NCBI RefSeq assembly: GCF_018967865.2 | Contig: NZ_JAHLZY020000001.1 | Span: 1,984,001 to 2,048,000 of the forward strand | Reading direction: 5' to 3' | DNA length: 64,000 bases | From: Hymenobacter siberiensis | GTDB taxonomy: Bacteria; Bacteroidota; Bacteroidia; Cytophagales; Hymenobacteraceae | In this document: positions 45,069 to 54,399 of the stretch, in pieces | How positions within the stretch are numbered: the first letter of the stretch is position 1 | Layout: every line of letters begins with the position of its first letter | Translations under genes and position numbers: made by a program | Notes under the pieces: generated by a model | The model's database searches: none | Told to the model about the DNA's origin: nothing | The model's input: the letters and a program-made list of their open reading frames with translations, nothing else

Positions 45069-45803
45069 ATGAAAACGCCCCGCCCCAACCTGCCTGCGCT
45101 GGCCCTGGCCGCCGGTGTGCTCGGTGCCACGGCCCCCGAGCCAGCGGCTGCCGCTCCGGCGCGGTTGCTGGTGAAGGTGTGCGGCATGCGCGACGCGGCC
45201 GCACTGGCTGCAATCGCCGCGTTGGGGCCGGATTTCCTGGGGTTCATCTTCGCACCCAAATCGCCCCGCTTTGTGGGCGACGTGCTGGCCCCCGAGCTGG
45301 TGCGGGCCCTGCCGCCCACCATTTGGAAAGTAGGGGTGTTTGTGAATGAAACCACTGAAAACATCCTTGCCACGGCGCACCGCTTTAGCCTTGCCGCCGT
45401 GCAGCTGCACGGAAAAGAAACTCCCGCCCAGTGCGAGGAGCTAAACGAGGCCGGCCTGCTGGTAATGAAGGCATTTTCGGTAGGGGAGGCGGTCGATTTT
45501 AACGCGTTGCTGCCCTACGTACCGTATTGCGACTTCTTTCTTTTTGATACAAAAGGGGCTGCGCCCGGCGGCAACGGGGCCATTTTCGACTGGAATTTGT
45601 TATTAGCCTACAACCTGCCCGTGCCCTATTTTCTGGCCGGCGGGCTGGGCCTGGAACACGCCGCCGAGCTGGCGGCGCTGCGCCTGCCCGGCCTGGTTGG
45701 GGTTGACCTTAACAGCAGCTTCGAAACCGCGCCGGGCGTGAAAGATGTCGGGCGGCTGGGCGAAATGCTAAGGGCACTGCATTTGAACCGTGTAAACGAA
45801 TAA
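45069..45803 (+). CDS. trpF: Phosphoribosylanthranilate isomerase with unusual N-terminal extension
   Basis: A 244-residue protein. The isomerase domain starts at [20 protein letters not shown] (catalytic Cys-Gly-Met-Arg) and runs through [64 protein letters not shown] (catalytic Asp) and [12 protein letters not shown] to [18 protein letters not shown]. It is preceded by about 33 residues rich in Ala and Pro ([17 protein letters not shown]) that resemble a signal peptide. Family members start directly at the VCGM region, so a start near GTG 45170 is possible. The enzyme is normally cytoplasmic. Confidence 0.92.
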   Translation: MKTPRPNLPALALAAGVLGATAPEPAAAAPARLLVKVCGMRDAAALAAIAALGPDFLGFIFAPKSPRFVGDVLAPELVRALPPTIWKVGVFVNETTENILATAHRFSLAAVQLHGKETPAQCEELNEAGLLVMKAFSVGEAVDFNALLPYVPYCDFFLFDTKGAAPGGNGAIFDWNLLLAYNLPVPYFLAGGLGLEHAAELAALRLPGLVGVDLNSSFETAPGVKDVGRLGEMLRALHLNRVNE

Positions 45804-45810
45804 AAAAGAA

Positions 45811-45838
45811 AGCCATGCTTCCGCAAGCTCAGCATGAC
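45811..45838. repeat. Short palindrome remnant before trpB
   Basis: AGCCATGCTTCCGCAAGCTC followed by AGCATGAC resembles a collapsed copy of the GTCATGCTGAGC family. Confidence 0.5.
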
Positions 45839-45868
45839 AAGCCGATACAAATCAAAACAGAAACTGAT

Positions 45869-47071
<1,203 letters not shown>

Positions 47072-47082
47072 AAATTTTAGCC

Positions 47083-47158
47083 CGCAGAGGGCGCGGAGGG
47101 TTGCGCAGAAGACGCTGAACGTTCTGCGACTTCTGCGCAATCCTCCGCGCCCTCCGCG
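47083..47158. repeat. Palindromic element between trpB and trpA, CGCAGAGGGCGCGGAGG family
   Basis: CGCAGAGGGCGCGGAGGG TT GCGCAGAA (47083-47110) is inverted, with two or three mismatches, as TTCTGCGCAATCCTCCGC to 47158, around a 20-base loop. Confidence 0.85.
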
Positions 47159-47170
47159 AGAAACCAACTC

Positions 47171-47947
47171 ATGAACCGAATAGCCAACGCCTTCGCGAGC
47201 AAAACCAACCTGCTCAATACCTATTTCACCGCCGGCTACCCCAGCCTGCACGACACTATTCCGCTGGCCAAAGCCCTGGTTGAGGCCGGGGCCGACATCC
47301 TCGAAATCGGGATGCCGTTCTCCGACCCGCTGGCCGATGGCCCGGTCATCCAGGGCAGCAGCTCGGTGGCGCTGGCTAATGGCATGAGCATCCCTGTGCT
47401 GTTCGAGCAGTTGCAGGGCTTGCGCGCCGCCGTGCCCGAAACGCCGGTATTTCTCATGGGCTACCTCAACCCGGTGATGCAGTTTGGGGTGGAAGAGTTC
47501 TGCCGCCAGGCGGCCGCCGTGGGCGTCGATGGCGTCATTCTGCCCGACCTGCCGCTTGCTGAGTACGAAGAGTTCTACCTGGAAACCTTCAAAAAGCACG
47601 GCCTGAAAGCAGTTTTCCTCATCACGCCGCAAACTTCAGCGGAACGGATTCGCCACCTCGATAGCCTCTCCGACGCCTTCCTCTACCTCGTGTCGGGCCC
47701 TGGCACCACCGGCGGCACTACCCAGCCCGATGCCGTGACCCAGGCCCAGTATTTCGAGCGCATTACCGCGCTGAAGCTGCGCAACCCCCGCCTCATTGGC
47801 TTCGGCATTGCCGATAAAGCTGGTTTCGACCGCGCCTGCGAGCATGCTGAGGGGGCCATCATCGGCTCGGCCCTCATCCGCGCGCTGGAGGATGTGGACG
47901 ATGCGCCGGCCGCCGCCGGGCGCTTTGTGCGGGGCATTAAGGCGTAA
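47171..47947 (+). CDS. trpA: Tryptophan synthase alpha chain
   Basis: A 258-residue TIM barrel that splits indole-glycerol phosphate to indole and glyceraldehyde 3-phosphate. Motifs: LNTYFTAGYPSLHDTIPLAK, ADILEIGMPFSDPLADGPVIQ (catalytic Glu and Asp), VFLMGYLNPVMQFGVEEF, GVDGVILPDLPLAEYEEF, FLYLVSGPGTTGG, LIGFGIADKAGF and GAIIGSALIRAL. Full-length. The stop TAA adjoins the palindromic element that separates it from the DAHP synthase gene. Confidence 0.96.
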   Translation: MNRIANAFASKTNLLNTYFTAGYPSLHDTIPLAKALVEAGADILEIGMPFSDPLADGPVIQGSSSVALANGMSIPVLFEQLQGLRAAVPETPVFLMGYLNPVMQFGVEEFCRQAAAVGVDGVILPDLPLAEYEEFYLETFKKHGLKAVFLITPQTSAERIRHLDSLSDAFLYLVSGPGTTGGTTQPDAVTQAQYFERITALKLRNPRLIGFGIADKAGFDRACEHAEGAIIGSALIRALEDVDDAPAAAGRFVRGIKA

Positions 47948-48089
47948 CCTCACCCCCCGGCCCCTGCCGGGCACGGCCCCTCTCCTTATGGGAGAGGGGG
48001 AGCCAGACGATTTCACTTAACGAGATTTATAATGACCGCGCCGCCGTGGCTCCCCCTCTCCCAAAGGAGAGGGGGCCGGGGGGTGAGGT
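47946..48089. repeat. Palindromic element between trpA and aroF, CCTCACCCCCCGGCCCC family
   Basis: AACCTCACCCCCCGGCCCC at 47946 and GGCCGGGGGGTGAGGT ending at 48089 are inverted; the left arm carries an extra GCCGGGCACGGCCCC insertion. Same family as 1745-1805 and 55818-55884. Confidence 0.85.
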
Positions 48090-48102
48090 GACCCCCGAAA
48101 CG

Positions 48103-49107
48103 ATGATAATCCAACTCGAAAAAAATGCCTCGGTAGCCACCATTACCGAGCACCTGAAGCAGCAGGGCTACAAAGCCACCGAAGTCACTACCCAGCACGC
48201 CCATTACCTGGTGGCGATTGGGAAGAAGGAGTTCGACATTCGCACCATCGGCCAGCTGCCGGGCGTGCGCGACGTGCACCGCGTGAGCGACGACTACAAG
48301 CTCGTGAGCCGCAAATGGCGCGTGAAGCCCACCGTGCTCGACCTCGGCGACGGCGTGAGTATCGGCGGCAGCTCGCTGGCCATCTGCGCCGGCCCGTGCA
48401 GCATCGAGAGCGAAGCCCAGATGGAAAAGGTGATGGACCACCTCGTAGCCAACGGCGTGCGCCTGATGCGCGGCGGCGTATTCAAGCCCCGCTCGTCGCC
48501 CTATGCCTTTCGCGGTCTGGGCCTCGAAGGCCTGCGCGATTTCCACCGCATGGCCCGGGCGCGCGGTCTCAAAATCGTGACTGAGGTGATGCAGGTATCG
48601 CAGGTAGAGGAAATGTACGATTTCGTGGACGTGTTCCAGGTGGGTGCTCGCAACACCCAGAACTTCAACCTGCTCGATGCCTTGGGTGGCGTGGACAAGC
48701 CGGTACTGCTGAAGCGGGGTATCTCGGGCTCGATTGAAGAATTGCTGTCCTCAGCCGAATATGTGTTTTCGGGCGGTAACGAGAAGCTTATTCTTTGTGA
48801 GCGCGGCATTCGCACGTTTGAAACGGCCAGCCGCAATACGCTGGATTTGAACGCCGTGCCTATTCTCAAAGCCAAGAGCCACCTGCCCGTGATTGTGGAC
48901 CCCTCACACGGCATCGGCATTCGCGAGTACGTGCCCACGATGGCGCTGGCCGGCGTAATGGCCGGGGCCGACGGCATCGTGTACGAGACGCACGAAACGC
49001 CCGAAACCGCCGCTTCGGATGGCGCGCAGACGCTGGATTTCGACGAGTCGGCCCGGCTGATTCGCAACCTGCGGCGCGTGTACCAGCTGCGCCAGGAGCT
49101 GGAGTAA
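48103..49107 (+). CDS. aroF: 3-deoxy-7-phosphoheptulonate (DAHP) synthase, type I beta
   Basis: A 334-residue enzyme, the first step of the shikimate pathway, joining PEP and erythrose 4-phosphate. ATG 48103 (MIIQLEKNASVATITEHLKQ) opens an N-terminal ferredoxin-like regulatory domain (about 1-75). The barrel has SLAICAGPCSIESEAQMEKV, MRGGVFKPRSSPYAFRGLG, TEVMQVSQVEEMYDFVDVFQ, VGARNTQNFNLLDALG, PVLLKRGISGSIEELL, LILCERGIRTFE, LPVIVDPSHGIGIREYVP and ADGIVYETHETPETAASDG. The frame is open upstream into the repeat, which is not coding. It is placed after trpA and likely co-transcribed, supplying chorismate. Confidence 0.93.
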   Translation: MIIQLEKNASVATITEHLKQQGYKATEVTTQHAHYLVAIGKKEFDIRTIGQLPGVRDVHRVSDDYKLVSRKWRVKPTVLDLGDGVSIGGSSLAICAGPCSIESEAQMEKVMDHLVANGVRLMRGGVFKPRSSPYAFRGLGLEGLRDFHRMARARGLKIVTEVMQVSQVEEMYDFVDVFQVGARNTQNFNLLDALGGVDKPVLLKRGISGSIEELLSSAEYVFSGGNEKLILCERGIRTFETASRNTLDLNAVPILKAKSHLPVIVDPSHGIGIREYVPTMALAGVMAGADGIVYETHETPETAASDGAQTLDFDESARLIRNLRRVYQLRQELE

Positions 49108-49131
49108 AGAAAAATTAATGTAGGCAAATGC

Positions 49132-49161
49132 TTGCATTTCCAAAATCGGTTCTTAAATTCG
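49132..49161 (+). promoter_or_regulatory. Candidate promoter for the hydroxylase leader
   Basis: TTG at 49132-49134, 19-base spacer, then TAAATTCG at 49154-49161, a TTCG form of the -7 box. It lies just before a small open frame and terminator. Confidence 0.4.
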
Positions 49162-49169
49162 TCTCACTC

Positions 49170-49268
49170 ATGCGCCACCAACTCGTCAATTGCATTAACA
49201 TCCTAATGACTGCCCCCAAACAGGGTGGGTACGGGCTGCGATTGGCGCTAACGGAAGACGAGGCATGA
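49170..49268 (+). other. Possible leader open frame ahead of phhA
   Basis: A 32-codon frame from ATG 49170 to TGA 49268 (MRHQLVNCINILMTAPKQGG ...) followed 25 bp later by a terminator and then the aromatic amino acid hydroxylase gene. The layout copies that of trpL, but the frame has no Phe and only one Tyr codon, so it is not a classical amino-acid attenuator. It may be chance. Confidence 0.3.
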
Positions 49269-49293
49269 AACCCGAACTTCTCTAGAAACTTTC

Positions 49294-49328
49294 AAAAGCC
49301 CGAATCCGCCAGGATGTCGGGCTTTTTT
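49294..49328 (+). terminator. Terminator upstream of phhA
   Basis: AAAAGCCCGA (49294-49303) pairs with TCGGGCTTTT (49317-49326), with inner ATCC/GGAT and a T run. It ends the trp-aroF transcript and/or acts as an attenuator for phhA. Confidence 0.8.
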
Positions 49329-49368
49329 TTCGCCCTGTTTTAACCACACTTTCCCCAATCGTTACGCT

Positions 49369-50079
49369 ATGTTTACCACGCCCAACTCCGTCAGCCAGGA
49401 CCAACTCATTTGGAAAATGTTGTTTGACCGCCAGACCGCGCTGCTGCACCGGCGGGCGGCCCCGGCTTTCAGCCAGGGCCTGGCCCGGTTGGGTTTGCGG
49501 CGCGAGGCCATCCCCGATATCCGGGAGCTGAGCGCCGTGGTGGAGGCCGAAACCGGCTGGCAGCTGGCCCCGGTGGGCCGGCCGTTCGAACCGGCCGCAT
49601 TTTTCGCCCTCCTGGCCGAGCGGAAGTTCCCGATTGTGACGCGCATCCGGTCCATGCAGGCGTTCGATTTCAGTCCCGAGCCCGACTTGTTCCACGATTT
49701 GTTCGGGCATGTGCCCATGCTGCTCGATGAGGGCCTGGCCAACTTTCTGCACGAGTTGGGGCAAGCGTACATAGCCCAGCCCGCCGGCTCGCCGGCCCGC
49801 GAGCAGCTCTGGGCGCTCTACTTCTTCACGGCCGAGTTTGGCATGGTGCAGCACGAGGGCAAGCCGTGCCTCTACGGGGCGGGCCTGCTGTCGTCGGCTG
49901 GCGAAATCCACCACTGCGTGAACGAGTTCACCCCGCGCCCGGCCTTCGACCTTGCTACTGTATTGGGCACGCCCGTTACCGGTGCCCGCTACCAGAACCA
50001 GTATTTCATGCTGCCCGTCTGGGAGCAGCTGACCGAGTGCGTGGAGGAATTGGCGGGGATGCTGGCTGGAGTGCGGTAG
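49369..50079 (+). CDS. phhA: Aromatic amino acid (phenylalanine 4-) hydroxylase
   Basis: A 236-residue cytoplasmic iron- and pterin-dependent hydroxylase that would convert phenylalanine to tyrosine. Features: WQLAPVGRPFEPAAFFALLA, FPIVTRIRSMQAFDFSPEPD, the iron ligands in DLFHDLFGHVPMLL (two His) and the third ligand Glu in FFTAEFGMVQ, then YGAGLLSSAGEIHHCVNE. Bacterial enzymes are usually about 260-300 residues, so this one is at the short end. It lies directly after the trp-aroF block but behind a terminator, and completes an aromatic amino acid gene neighbourhood. Confidence 0.9.
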   Translation: MFTTPNSVSQDQLIWKMLFDRQTALLHRRAAPAFSQGLARLGLRREAIPDIRELSAVVEAETGWQLAPVGRPFEPAAFFALLAERKFPIVTRIRSMQAFDFSPEPDLFHDLFGHVPMLLDEGLANFLHELGQAYIAQPAGSPAREQLWALYFFTAEFGMVQHEGKPCLYGAGLLSSAGEIHHCVNEFTPRPAFDLATVLGTPVTGARYQNQYFMLPVWEQLTECVEELAGMLAGVR

Positions 50080-50098
50080 TGGGAGCTGGATTTTCCAA

Positions 50099-50131
50099 AA
50101 TGTCATGCTTCGCTGCGCTCTGCATGACATT
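50099..50131. repeat. Short palindrome AATGTCATGC
   Basis: AATGTCATGC (50099-50108) pairs with GCATGACATT (50122-50131). A reduced copy of the GTCATGC(A)GAGCGCAGCG family in the convergent gap after phhA. Confidence 0.7.
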
Positions 50132-50165
50132 CATTTTCTGTTTGTTATCAGCATAATAAGGAGCG

Positions 50166-50636
50166 TTAATACCTCCAGCCCAGCCGGCGGTACACGAAAT
50201 GCAGCAGCCACAGCGGCCCGATAAGCAGAAACTGCAGGTCCTTGAGGAAGCTGGGTTTCTTGCCCTCCACCTTGTGGCCCCAGAACTGGCCCACCCAGGC
50301 CAGCGCGAAAATGATGAGGCAAATAGACCACAGCGGCAGCACCGCCGCACCCGCCACCACCCGCAGGGCCAGCGCCATGGTCACCCACACCAGCACTATG
50401 CCCAGGGTCAGCCGCCCGCTCAGCCGCACGTAGTAGAGCAGGGCCAGGGCCATGACCAGCGTGCCCCAGTTCAGCCACGGGCTGATGCGCTGCACGAAAT
50501 CGGGTACGAGAATGGACCAAAGCAGGCCGATGAGTGAGAACATAATCAGCGGTACGCACACCCAGTGCACCAGCTTGTTGGTGGAGTTTTGGTGGCTTTC
50601 GCCGTATTCGGACAGCAGGGCGGTGAGCGGGGCCAT
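50166..50636 (-). CDS. Mpo1-like (DUF962/YGL010w-like) membrane protein
   Basis: A 156-residue inner-membrane protein with four hydrophobic segments (about 25-45, 55-72, 75-110, 130-150). The family signature is present: SEYGESHQNSTNKLVHWVCVP at the start, and FALAWVGQFWGHKVEGKKPS followed by FLKDLQFLLIGPLWLLHFVY. The yeast relative Mpo1 is an iron-dependent dioxygenase for 2-hydroxy fatty acids; the His residues in the NKxxHW and FWGHK positions are the matching ligands. Lipid oxidation is therefore plausible but not shown here. Monocistronic. Confidence 0.87.
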   Translation of the reverse strand: MAPLTALLSEYGESHQNSTNKLVHWVCVPLIMFSLIGLLWSILVPDFVQRISPWLNWGTLVMALALLYYVRLSGRLTLGIVLVWVTMALALRVVAGAAVLPLWSICLIIFALAWVGQFWGHKVEGKKPSFLKDLQFLLIGPLWLLHFVYRRLGWRY

Positions 50637-50645
50637 GGGATGAAA

Positions 50646-50708
50646 GTAGCGCGGGCTTTTAGTCCGTGAGTGAGAAGGATGCCGGCGCGGACAAAAAGTC
50701 CGCGCTAC
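50646..50708. repeat. Palindromic element, GTAGCGCGGACTTTTAGTCCGCG family
   Basis: GTAGCGCGGGCTTTTAGTCC (from 50646) is inverted, with two mismatches, to 50686-50708 (CGCGGACAAAAAGTCCGCGC). A sister copy lies at 54400-54471. Confidence 0.85.
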
Positions 50709-50741
50709 AGGCTGGAATTCAAGCTCACCAAAGTAGCAAAA

Positions 50742-50771
50742 AAAACGCCTCCCCGAGCGGGGAGGCGTTTT
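50742..50771. terminator. Terminator after the dienelactone hydrolase gene
   Basis: AAAACGCCTCCCC (50742-50754) pairs with GGGGAGGCGTTTT (50759-50771), 24 bp past the minus-strand stop codon. Confidence 0.85.
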
Positions 50772-50794
50772 CGTTTGATGCGAATAACTGCAGC

Positions 50795-51667
50795 TTAAGC
50801 TTTCAGCTTGAAGCGGCCGCGCAGGTAGTTCAGCGCCTGGCCGTGGGCTTTGGCAGCGTATTCCTTGTTGAATTTGGGGTTGGACGGGTTGGCGAAGGCG
50901 TGGTCGGCATCGTAGCTTTCGATGGTGACGCTTTTGCCGGCGGCCACCATGTCCTTCTTGAACTGGCCCACCACCTCGGGGTTAATCCACTTATCCTGGC
51001 TGGCGAAGATGCCCAGCACGTCGGTGTTCAGGGTTTTGAGCTTGGTCACGTCCTTTTCGGGCATGCCGTAGTACATCACGCAGCCCACGGTCTGCTTGCC
51101 GCCGAGCAGGGCTTCCTGCAGGCTCCAGCCGCCGCCGAAGCACCAGCCGATGCTGGCCAATTGGGCCTTGGGGCCAGCGTACATTTCCACCCCTTTGAGG
51201 ATGGCCGTGGCGCGGTCGGTTTTCACCTCGCCCATATATTTGCCGGCTTCCTCGGGCGTGGTGGCAATTTTACCATCGTAGAGGTCGACGGCGATGACGT
51301 TGACACCGGGCATTTCGGCGGCGAAAGTGGCGGCTTCCTTCTTGATGTAATCGTTCAGGCCCCACCACTCGTGAATTACGAACAGGTACTTGTTGGAGGG
51401 CTTGGCGCTCTTGATTTCGAAGCCCTTGCCGGTGCTGCCATCGGGGGTTTTGAACTCAATCATTTTGCCTTCGCCTTTGAATTCGTAGGGCAGGGGCGCG
51501 TCGTGGCCGCCCGAAAAATCCTTATCGGCGGCGAGTTTGGCGAAAACCTCGGTGGCCGAAGCCGAGAGGTTGCCGGCTGGGCGGGCGCAGCAGCTGGCCA
51601 TCTGTTGGGCCGAAGCCGAGAACGAGAGGCTGAACAGCGCCGCACCGAGGGTAAGAAACTTTTTCAT
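50795..51667 (-). CDS. Exported dienelactone hydrolase family protein
   Basis: A 290-residue alpha/beta hydrolase with signal MKKFLTLGAALFSLSFSASAQ. Motifs: GFEIKSAKPSNKYLFVIHEW (oxyanion region HEWWGLNDYIK), the nucleophile Cys in IGWCFGGGWSLQEALLGG, the Asp in GIFASQDKWINPEVV and the His in DADHAFANPSN: a Cys-Asp-His triad typical of dienelactone hydrolases. The family opens lactone rings, but exported Bacteroidota members have unknown substrates. An AT spacer separates it from the broken HEAT-like gene upstream. Confidence 0.9.
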   Translation of the reverse strand: MKKFLTLGAALFSLSFSASAQQMASCCARPAGNLSASATEVFAKLAADKDFSGGHDAPLPYEFKGEGKMIEFKTPDGSTGKGFEIKSAKPSNKYLFVIHEWWGLNDYIKKEAATFAAEMPGVNVIAVDLYDGKIATTPEEAGKYMGEVKTDRATAILKGVEMYAGPKAQLASIGWCFGGGWSLQEALLGGKQTVGCVMYYGMPEKDVTKLKTLNTDVLGIFASQDKWINPEVVGQFKKDMVAAGKSVTIESYDADHAFANPSNPKFNKEYAAKAHGQALNYLRGRFKLKA

Positions 51668-51708
51668 TAGTTGGGGAGGAAAAATAGATTGAACTCATGT
51701 ACCAACAG

Positions 51709-52254
51709 CTAATTGGCAAAATGTTCCCGTACCAAGCGACGAAGTTCGGGTAGTTCCCGGCTGGCCCGGCTGTGTATGGTAGCTGAACGACTGGTAGCAA
51801 GGGCATTATCAGCTACAAGAATTAATTCGGCCGCTAGTTCCGGATAGGGGGTTGCCAGGCGTGCCGCAGCAGTAAGGGCATAGGCGCGAATGGCGACCGG
51901 CTCGCTGGGCGCATGCAGCAATGCCAGGCAGGTATCGAAGGCCAGGGCCTGCCACTCTGCGGGCACGGGCACGAATTGCAGCACCCGCGCCACGGCCCGC
52001 CGCACGGCCGGGTGTTGTCCGGGCGCGGGCTGGGCGGCGGCCAGCAGGCCCGGCAGGTGCGGCACCAGCCACCTGGGTCGGCGCTGGCCCACCCAGTCCA
52101 GTACATCGGCGGCCAGCTGGCGCTCGCGCTCCGCGCCGTATCAGAACAGCTGAAGCAACTCGGCCAGAGCCTTGGGGTGGGCGCAGGTGTAGTCGGCCAG
52201 CCGCTGAGTCTGGCGGGCCGAGTGTTCCCGCAGTAGCTCTTGGCGGAGGTTCAC
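51709..52254 (-). pseudogene. HEAT-like repeat protein interrupted by an in-frame TGA
   Basis: From GTG 52254 the frame reads VNLRQELLREHSARQTQRLA ... LAELLQLF, then TGA at 52143-52141, and continues in the same frame YGAERERQLAADVLDWVGQR ... LPHLPGLL ... AIRAYALTAAARLATPYPEL ... LVREHFAN to the stop at 51709. Both halves together make one about 180-residue helical-repeat protein of a family common in Bacteroidota (recognised from memory). One substitution (for example CGA or TGG to TGA) explains the break. A sequencing error or a genuine pseudogene are both possible. Confidence 0.72.
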
Positions 52255-52263
52255 AGGGCCGAA

Positions 52264-52333
52264 ATGTAGCACACGCTTCAGTCTGTGCCTGCCGGAACGA
52301 CCAGCCGGGCACAAGCTAAAGCATGTGCTACAT
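52264..52333. repeat. Palindromic element, ATGTAGCACA family
   Basis: ATGTAGCACA (52264-52273) pairs with TGTGCTACAT (52324-52333), with an inner imperfect stem (CGCTTCAGTCTGTGCCTGCC against GCCGGGCACAAGCTAAAGC). It contains the stop codon (TAG) of the ABC1 kinase-like gene. Confidence 0.75.
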
Positions 52334-53632
52334 GATACCGGTCTGAATTGAAGCGCCCAACTCCGTGAGCAGCGCAAACAGCCCCACGTAAGTCCGGTTC
52401 AGGTATATGAAGTGCTCGGAGCCGCGTGGCTCGCGCTGCTTGCGCAGCTCGGGGTCGGCCATCAGGTCGTCGCCGAGGGCGTAGAGGGCGGCCATGTAGG
52501 CGGGGTCGCCGAAATCGAAAGTGGCCTGACGGAAGGGGCGGCCCACAAGCTCCAGCGACACGCGCATGGTGCGCATATACAGCGCCCGCATGGCCGGGGC
52601 ATCGGTGGCGCGAAGCACGCCGCCTTGAGTGAGCAGGGCGGCGAGGCGGTTTTCGTCAGTAAAGGTTTCGGCGGCCAGCAGGTCTTTGAACAGCTGGTAC
52701 ACGTCCATCGGCACGTCTTTCACGCAGCCGAAATCGAGTACGCCGAGGGTGCCGCCGTTGTCGGCTCGCATCAGGAAATTGCCGGGGTGCGGGTCGGCGT
52801 GCAGCTGGTGCAGCTCGTTGAACTGAAACTGGTAGAAATCCCACAGCGCCTGGCCGATTTGGTTGCGGATTTCCTGCGATGGGTTGGTGGCCAGAAACTC
52901 CTTCAGGTGCTGGCCGGGGAGCCAGTCCATGGTCAGAATGCGGGCCGTGGAGAACTCCGGATAGTAGGTCGCGAACTCCAGGTTGTGTAATTCCTGGCAT
53001 TTGGCGGCGATTTCCTGGCCGCGCCGCAGCTCCAGCTTGTAGTCGGTTTCTTCGAGCAGGCGCGTTTCTACTTCCTCCAGGTAGGGACGCACCTGAGCTT
53101 CGTTCAGGCCCATCACGCGCAGGGCAATGGGCTTAACGAGGCGGATATCGGACTTGATGCTGTCGGCCACGCCGGGGTATTGCACCTTCACAGCCAGCTC
53201 CTTCCCATCCTTGCGGGCAAAGTGCACCTGCCCGATGCTGGCCGCCTGCCGCGCCTCGGGCTCAAACGCATCGAATAATTGGTAAGGCGACTTCCCAAAA
53301 GCATCGCGGAAAGCCTTGGTTACCAGCGGGCCGGAGAGGGGCGGGGTCGAATACTGGGCTTTGGCAAACTGGTCGGCGTAGGCCGTGGGCAGCATGTTTT
53401 TCTCCATAGCTAGCATCTGGGCCACTTTCAGAACGGAGCCCTTCATCTCGCTTAGCGTGCCGTAGAGCTCGGCGGCATTGGCGGCGTGCAGGCTTTCGGT
53501 GGTCGACTCTGCGCCAACGGCCTTTTTGGCGTAGTGCTTAATGTAGTTGGTGCCCACATTGAAGCCGGTTTTGGCAAAGCGGGCAGCACGGGCCACTTTG
53601 GTGGTCGGCAGGGAGGTTTGGGGTTCGTCCAT
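52328..53632 (-). CDS. ABC1 / UbiB (AarF) atypical kinase family protein
   Basis: A 434-residue protein with the ABC1 domain: LYGTLSEMKGSVLKVAQMLA (KxGQ-type motif), YSTPPLSGPLVTKAF, ARQAASIGQVHFARKDGKELAVKVQYPGV (the A-rich nucleotide loop and Lys), LLEETDYKLELRRGQEIAAK, HADPHPGNFLM (catalytic loop) and LDFGCVKD (metal-binding DFG). UbiB-type proteins are ATPases linked to isoprenoid quinone biology. A TetR-like gene lies about 100 bp upstream on the same strand, a pairing that may be regulatory. No membrane segments. Confidence 0.87.
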   Translation of the reverse strand: MDEPQTSLPTTKVARAARFAKTGFNVGTNYIKHYAKKAVGAESTTESLHAANAAELYGTLSEMKGSVLKVAQMLAMEKNMLPTAYADQFAKAQYSTPPLSGPLVTKAFRDAFGKSPYQLFDAFEPEARQAASIGQVHFARKDGKELAVKVQYPGVADSIKSDIRLVKPIALRVMGLNEAQVRPYLEEVETRLLEETDYKLELRRGQEIAAKCQELHNLEFATYYPEFSTARILTMDWLPGQHLKEFLATNPSQEIRNQIGQALWDFYQFQFNELHQLHADPHPGNFLMRADNGGTLGVLDFGCVKDVPMDVYQLFKDLLAAETFTDENRLAALLTQGGVLRATDAPAMRALYMRTMRVSLELVGRPFRQATFDFGDPAYMAALYALGDDLMADPELRKQREPRGSEHFIYLNRTYVGLFALLTELGASIQTGIM

Positions 53633-53732
53633 CTGTGAGGTAAGCTTTAGCTTGCCGTGATGTATAGTGTAATGAGATACAAATAATTACAGCCGACGGC
53701 CCTGCGGTGCCAGCTAACGCTTACCTCACAAG

Positions 53733-54362
53733 CTACCGCCGCACCAGAAACCGCACGAAATCCACGGCCGCGTCCAGCGTATTGCGGCCCACCAAATTGA
53801 AGCTCAGGGTCACGGCTTTTTCCACGGCGGCGTCGGTGCGCTCGAAGTTCACGGTATCGTCTTTGGCAAAAAAGCCGAGTACAAACAGCACTTGCTGCCA
53901 GAAGAAGCGGGGGTAGCCCTCCTGTACTAGCGGGCGGTTGGCGATTTCGCCCGTTACGCGGCCATCGCGCAGCAAGTCGCTCACGAATAGCTCGAAATCC
54001 TGCCGGAAATCGTCGAGTACGCGGGGCGATAGCGCCGGGATGCGGTGCTGCGAGCGGCGCAGGCTCATCAGGGCGTAAGAGCGATTGCCCTTGAGGATTT
54101 CGAGCAGCGTGTAGTAGAAGGCCAGTAGCTTTTCGCGGCTGCCGTAGCCCTCCCACACGGGCTCGGAGGCGGCGGTTTCGCGCGCCTGCCGGCCGAAATC
54201 AGCCCATATCTCGCGGTCGATGGACTCGAAATTGGGGTAGTGCTGGTAGAATTCGGCTTCGGCCATGCCCAGCTGCTGGGTGAGCTTGAACACCGATTGC
54301 GGCGGGTGGCCTTCGTTGCGCACGAAGTCGAGATAGGCTTGTTTGATGCGGTCCTTTTCCAT
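53733..54362 (-). CDS. TetR/AcrR family regulator-like protein
   Basis: A 209-residue all-helical protein. The N-terminus (KDRIKQAYLDFVRNEGHPPQ, then SVFKLTQQLGMAEAEFYQHY) fits a TetR helix-turn-helix, with the second helix AEAEFYQHYPNFESIDREIW. The rest is a ligand-binding-type helical domain ending NTLDAAVDFVRFLVRR. The helix-turn-helix is less canonical than usual (GMAEAEFYQHYPN), so DNA binding is probable rather than certain. It lies upstream of, and probably in an operon with, the ABC1 gene. Confidence 0.72.
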   Translation of the reverse strand: MEKDRIKQAYLDFVRNEGHPPQSVFKLTQQLGMAEAEFYQHYPNFESIDREIWADFGRQARETAASEPVWEGYGSREKLLAFYYTLLEILKGNRSYALMSLRRSQHRIPALSPRVLDDFRQDFELFVSDLLRDGRVTGEIANRPLVQEGYPRFFWQQVLFVLGFFAKDDTVNFERTDAAVEKAVTLSFNLVGRNTLDAAVDFVRFLVRR

Positions 54363-54399
54363 GCCGGTATAACCGCTTCGGGGGGGGTACGGTTCGGCC

